A DNA stretch of 42,099 nucleotides. It comes from Methyloceanibacter sp. GTDB taxonomy: Bacteria; Pseudomonadota; Alphaproteobacteria; Rhizobiales; Methyloligellaceae. The notes under the pieces were generated by a model. The model worked only from the letters and a program-made list of their open reading frames with translations, was not told the DNA's origin and ran no database searches. Shown one piece after another: positions 26,166 to 34,647 of this stretch; position 1 is the stretch's first letter; every line of letters begins with the position of its first letter. Made by a program: the position numbers and the translations under genes. Location of the stretch: positions 1 through 42,099 of the forward strand of contig JASJEH010000020.1 in NCBI GenBank assembly GCA_030064755.1. The letters are read 5' to 3'.

Positions 26166-27398
26166 GTGCAGAACGAGTTTCATAGGATCAAACGGCTGCC
26201 GCCGTATGTGTTTGAGCAGGTGAACCGGCTCAAAGCGGAAGCGCGCGCCCGCGGTGACGACATCATCGATTTCGGCATGGGAAACCCCGATATGCCGACA
26301 CCACCGCACATTATCGAAAAATTGGTCGAGACCGCCCGGGACCCCAAGGCCAGCCGCTACTCCGCGTCAAGGGGCATTCATGGCCTGCGGAAGGCCCAAG
26401 CCGCCTATTACGACCGGCGCTTCGGCGTGAAACTCAACCCCGAGACACAGGTGGTTGCGACGCTCGGATCGAAAGAAGGCTTTGCCAACATGGCGCAGGC
26501 CATCACGGCGCCGGGCGACGTGATTCTTGTTCCGAACCCCACCTATCCGATCCACGAATTCGGCTTCATCATGTCGGGCGGTGTGATACGGCATCTACCC
26601 GCGAGCACGGACTCCCAGTTCATGGTGTCGCTCGACAAGGCTATGCGCCACAGCGTGCCGAAGCCGTCGGTCCTGGTGTTGAACTATCCTGCGAACCCTA
26701 CCGCCGTTGTTGCGAACCGCGACTTTTATGCGGAGGTCGTGGCCTACGCCAAGAAGCACGATCTCATCGTGCTGTCGGATCTGGCCTACGCTGAGATCTA
26801 CTTCGAAGACGAACCGCCGGGCTCGTTCCTAGAGATCCCCGGCGCTATGGACATCGCGGTTGAATTTACCTCGGTGTCTAAGACCTACTCCATGCCAGGT
26901 TGGCGCATCGGGTTCGCCGTTGGCAATGAGCGGCTCATCCAGGCGCTGACACGCGTGAAATCCTATCTCGACTATGGCGCCTTCACGCCGATTCAGGTAG
27001 CCGCCGCTGCGGCGCTAAACGGCCCGCAAGATTGCGTGGACGAGATTCGAGGGGTCTATCGCCGCCGGCGAGATACGCTCGTTGATGCCATCACGCGCGC
27101 CGGTTGGCCGATCCCATCGCCGCCTGCCACGATGTTTGCCTGGGCGCCGATCCCTGACATGTTTGCTCATATTGGCTCGCTCGAGTTCTCGAAGCTTCTC
27201 TTGGAGCGAGCCTCCGTCGCGGTCGCCCCGGGCGTGGGTTTCGGCGAGTACGGCGAGGGCTATGTGCGCATCGCGCTCGTGGAGAACGAGCAACGCATCC
27301 GCCAAGCCGCCCGCAATATCCGCAAGTTCCTTACCGAGTCGGCAACCGAGCTGCACAACGTCATTCCCTTGGCCTCCAAGGCCAAGCGCACGCTATAG
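26166..27398 (+). CDS. alaC: Class I/II PLP aminotransferase, AlaC/LL-DAP aminotransferase-like
   Basis: The 410-residue product from GTG 26166 begins with FHRIKRLPPYVFEQVNRLK, the hallmark start of AlaC-type alanine/valine transaminases of proteobacteria. IIDFGMGNPDMPTP, the aromatic-rich PNPTYPIHEFGF, and Lys239 in SVSKTYSMPGWRIGF (PLP Schiff base) complete the fold type I signature. It probably makes alanine from pyruvate and glutamate; an LL-diaminopimelate-type role is possible because the families are close. Homoserine dehydrogenase begins 8 bases after its stop, so the pair is an operon of amino acid synthesis. Confidence 0.9.
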   Translation: MQNEFHRIKRLPPYVFEQVNRLKAEARARGDDIIDFGMGNPDMPTPPHIIEKLVETARDPKASRYSASRGIHGLRKAQAAYYDRRFGVKLNPETQVVATLGSKEGFANMAQAITAPGDVILVPNPTYPIHEFGFIMSGGVIRHLPASTDSQFMVSLDKAMRHSVPKPSVLVLNYPANPTAVVANRDFYAEVVAYAKKHDLIVLSDLAYAEIYFEDEPPGSFLEIPGAMDIAVEFTSVSKTYSMPGWRIGFAVGNERLIQALTRVKSYLDYGAFTPIQVAAAAALNGPQDCVDEIRGVYRRRRDTLVDAITRAGWPIPSPPATMFAWAPIPDMFAHIGSLEFSKLLLERASVAVAPGVGFGEYGEGYVRIALVENEQRIRQAARNIRKFLTESATELHNVIPLASKAKRTL

Positions 27399-27406
27399 CT
27401 CCACAC

Positions 27407-28738
27407 ATGGCAGAACCCTTGAAGCTTGGACTGGCCGGGATCGGCACTGTCGGCACTGGCCTCGTACGGTTGATCGCCGCGCGTGCAGACACGCATTCGG
27501 CGAAGACGGGTAGGCCCATTGAGATCGTCGCTGTCTCTGCCCGCAACAGACGCAAGAAACGGGGCGTCGATCTGTCTAAGATGCGCTTCGTCAGCGATCC
27601 CATCGCGCTCGCAAAGGACCCGGAGATCGACGTCTTTGTCGAACTCATCGGCGGCGAGGAGGGCGTTGCCAAGGAAGCCGTCGAAGCGGCCTTGGAAGCG
27701 GGCAAGCACGTTGTCACCGCCAACAAGGCGCTTCTGGCTCATCACGGTCCGGCCCTTGCGGCGCTGGCCGAAAAAAACGGCGTCGCGTTGAACTTCGAGG
27801 GAGCCGTCGCCGGAGGTATCCCGGTGGTCAAAGCCATAAGGGAAGGGCTGCAGGGCAACGACATCACGCGGGTTTTTGGCATCCTCAACGGCACGTGCAA
27901 CTACATCCTGACCAAGATGGAGCGCGAAGGCCGCGAATTCGCCGATGTTCTGAGAGAGGCCCAGGAGCAGGGGTATGCGGAAGCGGACCCAACCTTCGAT
28001 GTGGGCGGCTTCGATACGGCGCACAAACTTGCGCTGCTAACGAGCCTCGCGTTTGGAACCAAAACGCGCTTCGATGCGATCTACGTTGAAGGGATCGAAA
28101 CGATCACGCCAATGGATATCGAAGCGGCGAGCGATCTCGGCTATCGAATCAAGCTGCTCGGGGTCGCGCTCAGGACCGATAGCGGGATAGAACAGCGCGT
28201 TCATCCAACTATGGTGCCCAAAGATACCGCGATCGCAAATGTGGATGGTGTGTCGAACTGTGTCGCCATTGACGGCGACTTCATCGGCGACGTCATGCTG
28301 ATCGGCCCAGGCGCGGGTGGCGGTCCGACCGCCTCGGCGGTGATGAGCGATGTTATCGACATTGCGCGCGGAGTCGTGCTTCGGCCCTTCGGCATCAAAG
28401 CGAGGAAGATGAAGGGCTACAAGAAAGCGGCCATGCGCGCCCATGAGGGTGGCTATTACATTCGCCTCTCCGTCTATGACCGGACGGGTGCCTTCGCCGC
28501 AATCGCCCAGCGTATGGCGATGCAGGACATCTCGCTTGAGAGCATCGTTCAACGGCGACCGAACACCGAACGGCCTGGCCAAGGTAAAGCACAGCGGAAA
28601 AAAGGAGCACCACAAGCGAGCGTGGTGATGGTGACACACGAGACGACAGAAGCTGCCGTGCGCAAAGCGCTCGCCGCTATCGAGCGGGACGGCCATGTCG
28701 ACTCCAAACCGCAAATGATCCGCATTGAAAAACTGTAG
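27407..28738 (+). CDS. hom: Homoserine dehydrogenase (monofunctional, with ACT domain)
   Basis: The 443-residue enzyme reduces aspartate semialdehyde to homoserine, the branch point to threonine and methionine. GLAGIGTVGTGL at the N-terminus binds NAD(P); TANKALLAHHG, EGAVAGGIPVVKA, LNGTCNYILT and AEADPTFDVGGFDTAHKLALL form the catalytic domain. A C-terminal ACT domain (about 355-443, YIRLSVYDRTGAFAAIAQRM) implies feedback control, probably by threonine. It lies 8 bases after the aminotransferase and 54 bases before glpX; with metY it supplies the methionine route. Confidence 0.97.
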   Translation: MAEPLKLGLAGIGTVGTGLVRLIAARADTHSAKTGRPIEIVAVSARNRRKKRGVDLSKMRFVSDPIALAKDPEIDVFVELIGGEEGVAKEAVEAALEAGKHVVTANKALLAHHGPALAALAEKNGVALNFEGAVAGGIPVVKAIREGLQGNDITRVFGILNGTCNYILTKMEREGREFADVLREAQEQGYAEADPTFDVGGFDTAHKLALLTSLAFGTKTRFDAIYVEGIETITPMDIEAASDLGYRIKLLGVALRTDSGIEQRVHPTMVPKDTAIANVDGVSNCVAIDGDFIGDVMLIGPGAGGGPTASAVMSDVIDIARGVVLRPFGIKARKMKGYKKAAMRAHEGGYYIRLSVYDRTGAFAAIAQRMAMQDISLESIVQRRPNTERPGQGKAQRKKGAPQASVVMVTHETTEAAVRKALAAIERDGHVDSKPQMIRIEKL

Positions 28739-28792
28739 CGGGCGCCGTGCCGCGCGGGCGATCGCGCGCGTTGAAACGAGGGAGGTTTTGAC

Positions 28793-29782
28793 GTGTCAGA
28801 GGCAGTTGAGAAGGCCGAACTCGACCGCGCCTTGGCGCTCGATATCGTGCGGGTGACCGAAGCGACCGCCGTGGCTGCGGCGCAGTGGCTTGGACGCGGC
28901 GACGAAGCCTCCGCCGACGAGGCCGCCGCCGCCGCCATGCACCGCGAGATCGCCCGTCTACCCTTTGAGGGCGTCGTTGTCGTTGGCGAGGGCGAAGAGG
29001 GCGATTGCCCATTCTTCTACATGGGCGAGAAGATCGGGGCAGGCTCTCCCACGGGAGCATCCGTGGACTTGGCCGTCGATCCGATCGAAGGCTCGACTTT
29101 GTGCGCCAAAGCGCTTCCCAATGCGATGTCGGTGCTTGTCGTGGCGGAGCGTGGCAGTCTCCTCAGAGTTCCGCCCATCTACATGGAAAAGGTTGCAGTT
29201 GGACCAGGCTTGCCCGAGGGCGTGATCAGCGCTGCCGCGACACCGACAGACAACCTCAAGGCTTTGGCCAATGCAAAGGGCGTTCGCGTGGAGGACTTAA
29301 CTGTGTGCGTCCTTGACCGCCCACGTCACGGCAATCTCATCGAGGAGATACGTTCCGCGGGCGCGGCGCTACGCCTGATCGGGGATGGCGACATCGCTGG
29401 TGTCATCCACGTTACCGATCCTGTGCAGACAGGCATCGATATGTATCTAGGGATCGGCGGCGCAGCAGAAGGGGTCCTGGCCGCGGCCGCGCTGAGATGC
29501 CTAGGCGGTCAGATGGAAGGGCGCCTCGTGGCGCTCAACAAGGAGCATCGCGCTTGGGCCAAACTGTCTGGGATCACTGACCTTAAGCGGACTTACGCTC
29601 TTGAGGATATGGTCTCGGGCGATCTCAGCTTTGCCGCGACGGGTATCACAGATGGGACGATGATGGCTGGTGTCCATCATAGCCCCACGACGATTACGAC
29701 GGAGAGCGTGATCATGCGGTCATCGACGCGGACGCGGCGCTGGATCAAGACTGAGCACGCGGACCCCACCAAGTTCGACTGA
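28793..29782 (+). CDS. glpX: Class II fructose-1,6-bisphosphatase
   Basis: The 329-residue GlpX-type phosphatase converts fructose 1,6-bisphosphate (often also sedoheptulose 1,7-bisphosphate) to the monophosphate in gluconeogenesis. Metal- and substrate-binding blocks are visible: VVVGEGEEGDCPFFYMGE, DLAVDPIEGSTLCAKALPN, and GIGGAAEGVLAAAALRCLGGQMEGRL. GTG 28793 has GGGAGG at a suitable distance. The order hom-glpX-recJ is common in Hyphomicrobiales, from general knowledge. The end (RSSTRTRRWIKTEH) is typical of the family. Confidence 0.97.
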   Translation: MSEAVEKAELDRALALDIVRVTEATAVAAAQWLGRGDEASADEAAAAAMHREIARLPFEGVVVVGEGEEGDCPFFYMGEKIGAGSPTGASVDLAVDPIEGSTLCAKALPNAMSVLVVAERGSLLRVPPIYMEKVAVGPGLPEGVISAAATPTDNLKALANAKGVRVEDLTVCVLDRPRHGNLIEEIRSAGAALRLIGDGDIAGVIHVTDPVQTGIDMYLGIGGAAEGVLAAAALRCLGGQMEGRLVALNKEHRAWAKLSGITDLKRTYALEDMVSGDLSFAATGITDGTMMAGVHHSPTTITTESVIMRSSTRTRRWIKTEHADPTKFD

Positions 29783-29849
29783 ACAGGGGTGAAGCGCCGA
29801 ATCGGCTACTGTGATGGCCTGTTGATGCCAACTTTGTGTAGCCCTGATC

Positions 29850-31682
29850 GTGACGATAGCCTTGAAACGCCATGACGAAACTGCCGTGACCCCGCCCGGA
29901 GCCGCAGTGCTCGGGGTGGAACAGTCGGCGCGGGCCCAACGCTGGACGGAGCGGCTGGACGCGGCCCGGGTCCCTGTCGCGACAGCCATCGCACAAGCTC
30001 ACGGTCTACCGGACCTCCTCGGTCGGGTGCTTGCCGCGCGCGGCGCCGATCTCCAGACCGCCGAGGGCTTCTTAGATCCCTCGCTCAAGAGCCTCATGCC
30101 CGATCCGGCCCGGCTTCAGGACATGACGGCCGCGGCCGAACGCATGGCTGACGCGATCACCCGCGGGGAAACAATCGGCATCTTCGGGGATTACGACGTT
30201 GACGGGGCCTCGTCCGTGGCTCTTATCGAGCGCTTCTTGAAAGCGCATGGACAGGATTGCCTCACCTACATTCCGGATCGGCTCACCGAGGGCTATGGCC
30301 CGTCGCCTGAAGCCCTGCGCGGACTTGTAGAGGAAGGGGCCCGGTTGATACTGACCGTGGACTGCGGCACCGCGGGCGAGACGGCCATTGCCGCCGCCAA
30401 TGATGCCGGGGCCGAGGTCATCGTGCTAGATCATCACCAGGCGGGGGAGACCCTTCCCAACGCCTTCGCGGTCGTGAACCCCAACCGGCAAGACGATCTG
30501 TCGGGGCAGGGACATCTCGCGGCTGCCGGCGTTGTGTTCCTGTTCCTGGTCGCAACGACGGCAGCCTTGCGTCGCGCCGGGACGTACAAGAGCAAAGTTG
30601 AGCCCGATCTCCTTGGACTGCTGGATCTCGTCGCCTTAGCGACGGTTTGCGATGTGGTCCCTTTTAAGGACGCGAACCGGGCTTTCATTGCAAAAGGTCT
30701 CAGGGTCTTGCGGCTTCGGCACAATGTGGGTTTGCGCGCGCTTGCTGACGAGGCGCGTCTCAGCGAAGCCCCGTCCACGTACAGTCTCGGCTTTGTCCTC
30801 GGGCCACGGATCAATGCGGGCGGCCGTGTCGGCGCCTCGGGCCTCGGCGCACGTCTCCTGGCGACAGAAGACGAAAGCGAGGCTGCGACTATCGCCGCAC
30901 GGCTTGAAGCGCTAAATGCCCAGCGCAAAGCGATCGAGCAAGGCATGTTGGAAGGGGCCACCGCCATGGCTGAGCATGCCCTTTCCAGCGATCCCGACCT
31001 GCCGCTTCTCTTCCTCGCCGATGCCGACTGGCACAAGGGCCTCGTGGGGCTCGTGGCCGGGCGGCTTACCGAGCGCTTCCAGCGTCCGTCTTTTGTCATG
31101 ACCCTCGATGAGCACGGCATCGCGACCGGCTCCGCGCGTTCCATTCCATCCGTCGATCTCGGCGCGGTCGTGCGGGACGCGGTGGAAGAGGGGCTGTTCG
31201 TCAAAGGCGGTGGCCACAGCATGGCGGCTGGCTTTGCACTTGACTGGAGCAGGCAAGCGCAAGCTGAGGCTTTTCTGAAGGAGCGGCTATCGAGACCGGT
31301 CGCCAATGCATCAGAGAGCCGCACGCTTGGCCTTGATGGCGCACTCTCCGCACGCGGAGTCACGCCGGAACTCATCAATCTTCTCGAACGGGCCGGCCCT
31401 TACGGCCCCGGCTACGCAAGGCCGCGTTTCGTCTTCCCGGCGCACAGGATCACGCGGCTGCGCAGCTTCGGCGCTGGTCATATGCGTTGTACGCTGCAGG
31501 CTGGCGATGGTGGGCGTATCGATGCCGTGGCGTTCCGGGTAGAAGGCACGCCTCTTGGCGACATGCTCCTGGCGGCCGACGGCGAGCGGGTTCACGTGGC
31601 GGGTCATTTGCGCCGGTCGATGTGGCAGGGCCGCGAACGTATCGAGCTGATGATCGAAGACGCGGCGACAACTCAAGATTAG
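29850..31682 (+). CDS. recJ: Single-stranded-DNA-specific 5'-3' exonuclease RecJ
   Basis: The 610-residue product from GTG 29850 carries the DHH phosphoesterase motifs: FGDYDVDGASS (motif I), LTVDCGTAG (motif II), LDHHQAGETLP (motif III, DHH) and the DHHA1 motif VKGGGHSMAAGFAL near residue 455, followed by an OB-like C-terminal domain. It degrades single-stranded DNA in the RecF pathway, mismatch repair and base excision repair. Length is close to the alphaproteobacterial norm of about 600. It follows glpX after 67 bases. Confidence 0.96.
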   Translation: MTIALKRHDETAVTPPGAAVLGVEQSARAQRWTERLDAARVPVATAIAQAHGLPDLLGRVLAARGADLQTAEGFLDPSLKSLMPDPARLQDMTAAAERMADAITRGETIGIFGDYDVDGASSVALIERFLKAHGQDCLTYIPDRLTEGYGPSPEALRGLVEEGARLILTVDCGTAGETAIAAANDAGAEVIVLDHHQAGETLPNAFAVVNPNRQDDLSGQGHLAAAGVVFLFLVATTAALRRAGTYKSKVEPDLLGLLDLVALATVCDVVPFKDANRAFIAKGLRVLRLRHNVGLRALADEARLSEAPSTYSLGFVLGPRINAGGRVGASGLGARLLATEDESEAATIAARLEALNAQRKAIEQGMLEGATAMAEHALSSDPDLPLLFLADADWHKGLVGLVAGRLTERFQRPSFVMTLDEHGIATGSARSIPSVDLGAVVRDAVEEGLFVKGGGHSMAAGFALDWSRQAQAEAFLKERLSRPVANASESRTLGLDGALSARGVTPELINLLERAGPYGPGYARPRFVFPAHRITRLRSFGAGHMRCTLQAGDGGRIDAVAFRVEGTPLGDMLLAADGERVHVAGHLRRSMWQGRERIELMIEDAATTQD

Positions 31683-31731
31683 ACCGGGTAAGGCCTCGCC
31701 AGGATGAGGCGCTGCGTCTCAGACAGCGCTC

Positions 31732-31760
31732 TTGCGAGACGCCGCAAAGCTATCTATATC
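31732..31760 (+). promoter_or_regulatory. Promoter of tRNA-Glu
   Basis: TTGCGA (31732-31737) and TATATC (31755-31760) are 17 bases apart and end 20 bases before the tRNA, the correct position for a housekeeping sigma factor to start a short-leader tRNA precursor. Confidence 0.6.
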
Positions 31761-31780
31761 AGCGGTCTCGCGACCGGCAC

Positions 31781-31855
31781 GCTCCCTTCGTCTATCGGTT
31801 AGGACGCCAGGTTTTCAACCTGGAAAGAGGGGTTCGATTCCCCTAGGGAGTGCCA
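31781..31855 (+). tRNA. tRNA-Glu (anticodon TTC)
   Basis: A full cloverleaf folds by eye: acceptor GCTCCCT with AGGGAGT, anticodon stem CCAGG/CCTGG with loop TTTTCAA (anticodon TTC at 31814-31816), and T-arm GGGG TTCGATT CCCC. The discriminator base is G, and CCA is encoded (31853-31855). Confidence 0.97.
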
Positions 31856-31873
31856 CCCTCGTGCGTCGCTCCG

Positions 31874-32293
31874 CTACCACTTTCCCGTATTCGGCATTGA
31901 GGCCCAGGGCTCCTGCTGGGGCAAACGCTTGCCCTTTTGCAAAAGCTCAATGGAGATGTTGTCGGGTGAACGGATGAACGCCATGTGGCCATCGCGCGGC
32001 GGGCGGTTGATCGTCACCCCGGCCTTCATGAGCCGATCGCACGTCTCATAGATGTCGTCGACCGCGTAGGCGAGATGCCCGAAATGGCGTCCCTCGTCGT
32101 AGGGTTCCGGATCCCAATTGTAGGTGAGCTCAAGCTCCGCATCTTCGTCGCCAGGAGCAGCAAGATAGATCAGCGTAAAGCGGCCTTGCTCGCTATCCAT
32201 GCGCCGGGTCTCCTTAAGGCCAAGCTTGTTGCAATAGAAGTCGAGCGACTCGTCTATGTCCGAGACGCGAACCATAGTGTGCAGATACTTCAT
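31874..32293 (-). CDS. gloA: Lactoylglutathione lyase (glyoxalase I)
   Basis: The 139-residue enzyme isomerises the methylglyoxal-glutathione hemithioacetal to S-lactoylglutathione. It starts [14 protein letters not shown] and matches E. coli GloA through [15 protein letters not shown] and [13 protein letters not shown]. The four metal ligands are present: His5, Glu55, His73 and Glu116, corresponding to E. coli H5, E56, H74 and E122, which suggests the Ni-type enzyme. It stands alone, convergent with tRNA-Glu (19 bases from the CCA end). Confidence 0.97.
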   Translation of the reverse strand: MKYLHTMVRVSDIDESLDFYCNKLGLKETRRMDSEQGRFTLIYLAAPGDEDAELELTYNWDPEPYDEGRHFGHLAYAVDDIYETCDRLMKAGVTINRPPRDGHMAFIRSPDNISIELLQKGKRLPQQEPWASMPNTGKW

Positions 32294-32763
32294 CGACGGC
32301 GACCTCCCGGGTTCAACAAAACCGATTGGATTTGACTTCGCGTGCGACCCTAAAGCCCTCGATACGATGATGGCAAGGTGACGAATCCACCTTCAAACAA
32401 GAGCTGAATGAAATTTTTATTTCAAATGTTGCAGCGCGCCCACAGTGGGAGCCTCAATATGACGGAAGGGGAAATTTGTTCGATGGCAGAAATGTTTGCG
32501 TGCACTTCATCGAGATTTTGCGCTCGCATCTGTGATCGAACGGACAACGAGGGATGATCTATGGTTTCTCTTCCCGATCAGATGCTTGCCCGCCTGTTTG
32601 TCTCATGATGACACTTTCGCACCCGCACTGTGGAGAAGGTCAGATCGAAAGCAAAAATATCCTGTTCGTGGAAACAGCCAATGTTATCCTCTAGCCGACG
32701 CACTACATGATTCGTTATCGCGGCATCGAGTCGGTCTTACTTAGTTCAGCGGGGGAATGCGGC
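32294..32763. other. Long intergenic region upstream of the cold-shock-domain gene
   Basis: These 470 bases separate the divergent gloA and cold-shock-domain genes and hold no convincing gene. The composition is clearly lower in GC than the flanks. An inverted repeat TGAAAT-TTTT-ATTTCA lies at 32409-32424, and short in-frame starts upstream of 32764 look non-coding. A long structured leader, as in many cold-shock mRNAs, is possible but not shown. Confidence 0.5.
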
Positions 32764-33351
32764 ATGGCGGCGAAGGCATCGCCACTTCAGGAAGAGCTCA
32801 TCCAAAGTACGGAAGAGGCCGCTATCGAGGATGCCACTGTCGACGTCTTCGAGGTCTCTGGGGCCATCAAGTGGTTCGATGCGTCGAAGGGTTATGGCTT
32901 CATTGTTCCCGACGACGACCTTCCCGATGTCTTACTGCATGTAACCTGTTTGCGCCGCGACGGCCATCAAACTGCCTACGAAGGTGCACGGGTCGTTTGC
33001 GAGGTTCTCCGGCGGCCTAAAGGTCTGCAGGCCTTCCGCATCCTTGAAATGGACGATACAACCGCTGTTCACCCCTCCCAATTACCTCAGCGTACGCACG
33101 TTGTGGTTGTTCCCGAGAGCGATTGGGAACGGGTTATGGTGAAGTGGTTCAACCGAATCCGCGGTTTCGGCTTTCTGACACGAGGTCCGTCAACGCTGGA
33201 CATTTTCGTGCACATGGAGACACTGCGCCGGTGCGGATTTACAGAACTTCGGCCGGGCCAATCGCTCCTTGTTCGCTTCGGGAGGGGCCCCAAGGGTCTG
33301 ATGGCGGCCGAGATCAAACCAGACGGCGGGAACGGCCCCGCATCCCACTAG
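32764..33351 (+). CDS. Two-domain cold-shock protein (tandem CSD)
   Basis: ATG 32764 follows GGGGGA and gives 195 residues with two cold-shock domains. CSD1 (about 31-98) has [19 protein letters not shown]2 (about 123-190) has [18 protein letters not shown] and [12 protein letters not shown]. Both keep aromatic residues of RNP1; RNP2 is well kept in CSD2 (DIFVHM) and weaker in CSD1 (DVLLHV). Such proteins bind single-stranded RNA or DNA as chaperones; tandem forms are common in alphaproteobacteria. The first 30 residues are acidic. The DUF192 gene starts 2 bases after its stop codon. Confidence 0.93.
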   Translation: MAAKASPLQEELIQSTEEAAIEDATVDVFEVSGAIKWFDASKGYGFIVPDDDLPDVLLHVTCLRRDGHQTAYEGARVVCEVLRRPKGLQAFRILEMDDTTAVHPSQLPQRTHVVVVPESDWERVMVKWFNRIRGFGFLTRGPSTLDIFVHMETLRRCGFTELRPGQSLLVRFGRGPKGLMAAEIKPDGGNGPASH

Positions 33352-33353
33352 CA

Positions 33354-33836
33354 TTGTATCCAGCTCAGCTTAGGTTGTTGTCCGCATGGCTCGCCGCTGC
33401 GGTTCTGCTCGTGCCGCTTGCACCTGCTTTAGCAGAACGGACAGCAGCCCTGGTGCTGAAAACGGATAAGGGCGCGCATAGCTACACTGTCGAGATCGCA
33501 GAGACCCCAGGAGAGAAAGCGCGTGGCCTGATGTTCCGGCGTTCCATGCCGCAAGATCGGGGCATGATCTTCATCTATGACCCACCCCAGCGCGCCACCA
33601 TGTGGATGCGGAACACCTACATCCCGCTCGACATGATCTTCATCACTGAAAAGGGAACCGTGCTGCGGATCGAGGCCAATACGGAGCCGTTCTCGACCGA
33701 CGTCATCGATGCTGGCGGAATCACGAAGGCCGTGCTGGAGCTCAACGCCGGAGAGGCTGCTCGGATTGGCCTTAAGCCGGGCGACCACGTCGTGTTCCCA
33801 GGGCTTGCTTCCGAGCCGGGAACGGCCCCCGAATAA
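33354..33836 (+). CDS. DUF192 family secreted protein
   Basis: The 160-residue product has a hydrophobic signal (LRLLSAWLAAAVLLVPLAPALA), then the DUF192 domain: GLMFRRSMPQDRGMIFIYD, MWMRNTYIPLDMIFI and VLELNAGEAARIGLKPGDHVVF. The fold is a small beta-barrel; its role is unknown. The start is uncertain: TTG 33354, two bases after the cold-shock stop, gives the full signal; TTG 33375 and 33378 are alternatives, and no ATG is in frame near the signal. The junction suggests translational coupling with the cold-shock gene. Confidence 0.85.
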   Translation: MYPAQLRLLSAWLAAAVLLVPLAPALAERTAALVLKTDKGAHSYTVEIAETPGEKARGLMFRRSMPQDRGMIFIYDPPQRATMWMRNTYIPLDMIFITEKGTVLRIEANTEPFSTDVIDAGGITKAVLELNAGEAARIGLKPGDHVVFPGLASEPGTAPE

Positions 33837-33913
33837 TCGGCAACCTAGTCGGCGGGTCTTAACGTCGCGGGGCTAGCCTCACACATCCGAACTCAGTATG
33901 AATGGTCGATCTG

Positions 33914-33938
33914 CACACTTCTTGAGTTGAGAAGTGTG
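33914..33938. terminator. Perfect 9-bp hairpin between DUF192 gene and tRNA-Pro
   Basis: CACACTTCT (33914-33922) pairs perfectly with AGAAGTGTG (33930-33938) across a 7-base loop. It lies 78 bases after the DUF192 stop. Only TTGGTT follows, so it is either a weak terminator or a structured RNA element. Confidence 0.4.
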
Positions 33939-34017
33939 TTGGTTCTGAAAGGTCTTAGTACTTAAGGGTCTTGCCTGCGCCGGATTTGGCTGTCATGTCC
34001 GTGCCGCGTGGTCGTAT

Positions 34018-34094
<77 letters not shown>

Positions 34095-34134
34095 CTTACT
34101 GGTCTGGAGAGTTGAAGCCGAGCCCGCTCAAGGG

Positions 34135-34198
34135 CACAGTCCAAGTAGGGGACAGTCCAAGGCGGACAGGATAGCGGACAGTCGTTAGGGGACAGTCG
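34135..34198 (+). repeat. Short degenerate GGACAGTC repeats upstream of the NDUFS4-like gene
   Basis: In 64 bases the core ACAGTC occurs four times (cores near 34136, 34152, 34178 and 34192), mostly as GGACAGTC(C/G), plus a fifth partial copy (GGACAGG) near 34164. The last copy touches the start codon. Spacing is irregular, 14 to 26 bases between full copies. It could be a protein-binding array, a remnant of local duplications, or a leader-RNA feature; nothing distinguishes these here. Confidence 0.6.
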
Positions 34199-34504
34199 AT
34201 GACGGCCCGAATTTACAAGCCGGCGCAGAGCGTAATGCAACAGGGCAAGGGTGCGACCCGCGACTGGGTTCTGGAGTATTTGCCAGACCAACCGCGCCAG
34301 ATCGAACCGCTGATGGGCTGGACCAGTTCGTCCGACACGAAGCGTCAGATCAGACTGAACTTCGCCACCAAGGAAGAGGCCATCGCCTACGCCAAAGAGA
34401 ATGGCATCGCCTACCGGCTGGAAGAGCCGCCTGTCTCGAAAATCCGCCCGAAGTCGTACGCCGATAACTTCAAGTACGGCCGCCCCGACAGCTGGACACA
34501 CTGA
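34199..34504 (+). CDS. NDUFS4-like (18-kDa) accessory subunit of NADH dehydrogenase complex I
   Basis: The 101-residue product matches the ETC_C1_NDUFS4 family: ARIYKPAQSVMQQGKG, WVLEYLPDQPRQIEPLMGWTSSSD, a KEEAIAYAKENGIAY segment, and the C-terminal KSYADNFKYGRPDSWTH. In alphaproteobacteria and mitochondria this small subunit sits on the peripheral arm of complex I near the NADH-binding module. ATG 34199 lacks a clear ribosome site, since the GGACAGTC repeats lie directly before it. It is between tRNA-Pro and tRNA-Arg, away from any nuo operon in the window. Confidence 0.93.
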   Translation: MTARIYKPAQSVMQQGKGATRDWVLEYLPDQPRQIEPLMGWTSSSDTKRQIRLNFATKEEAIAYAKENGIAYRLEEPPVSKIRPKSYADNFKYGRPDSWTH

Positions 34505-34538
34505 GTCTGGCGAGTCGCGCTATACTTCGGACGCGCGT

Positions 34539-34615
<77 letters not shown>

Positions 34616-34647
34616 TTGTTGCCGCTGCTTGGCAACAAACGAATGTC

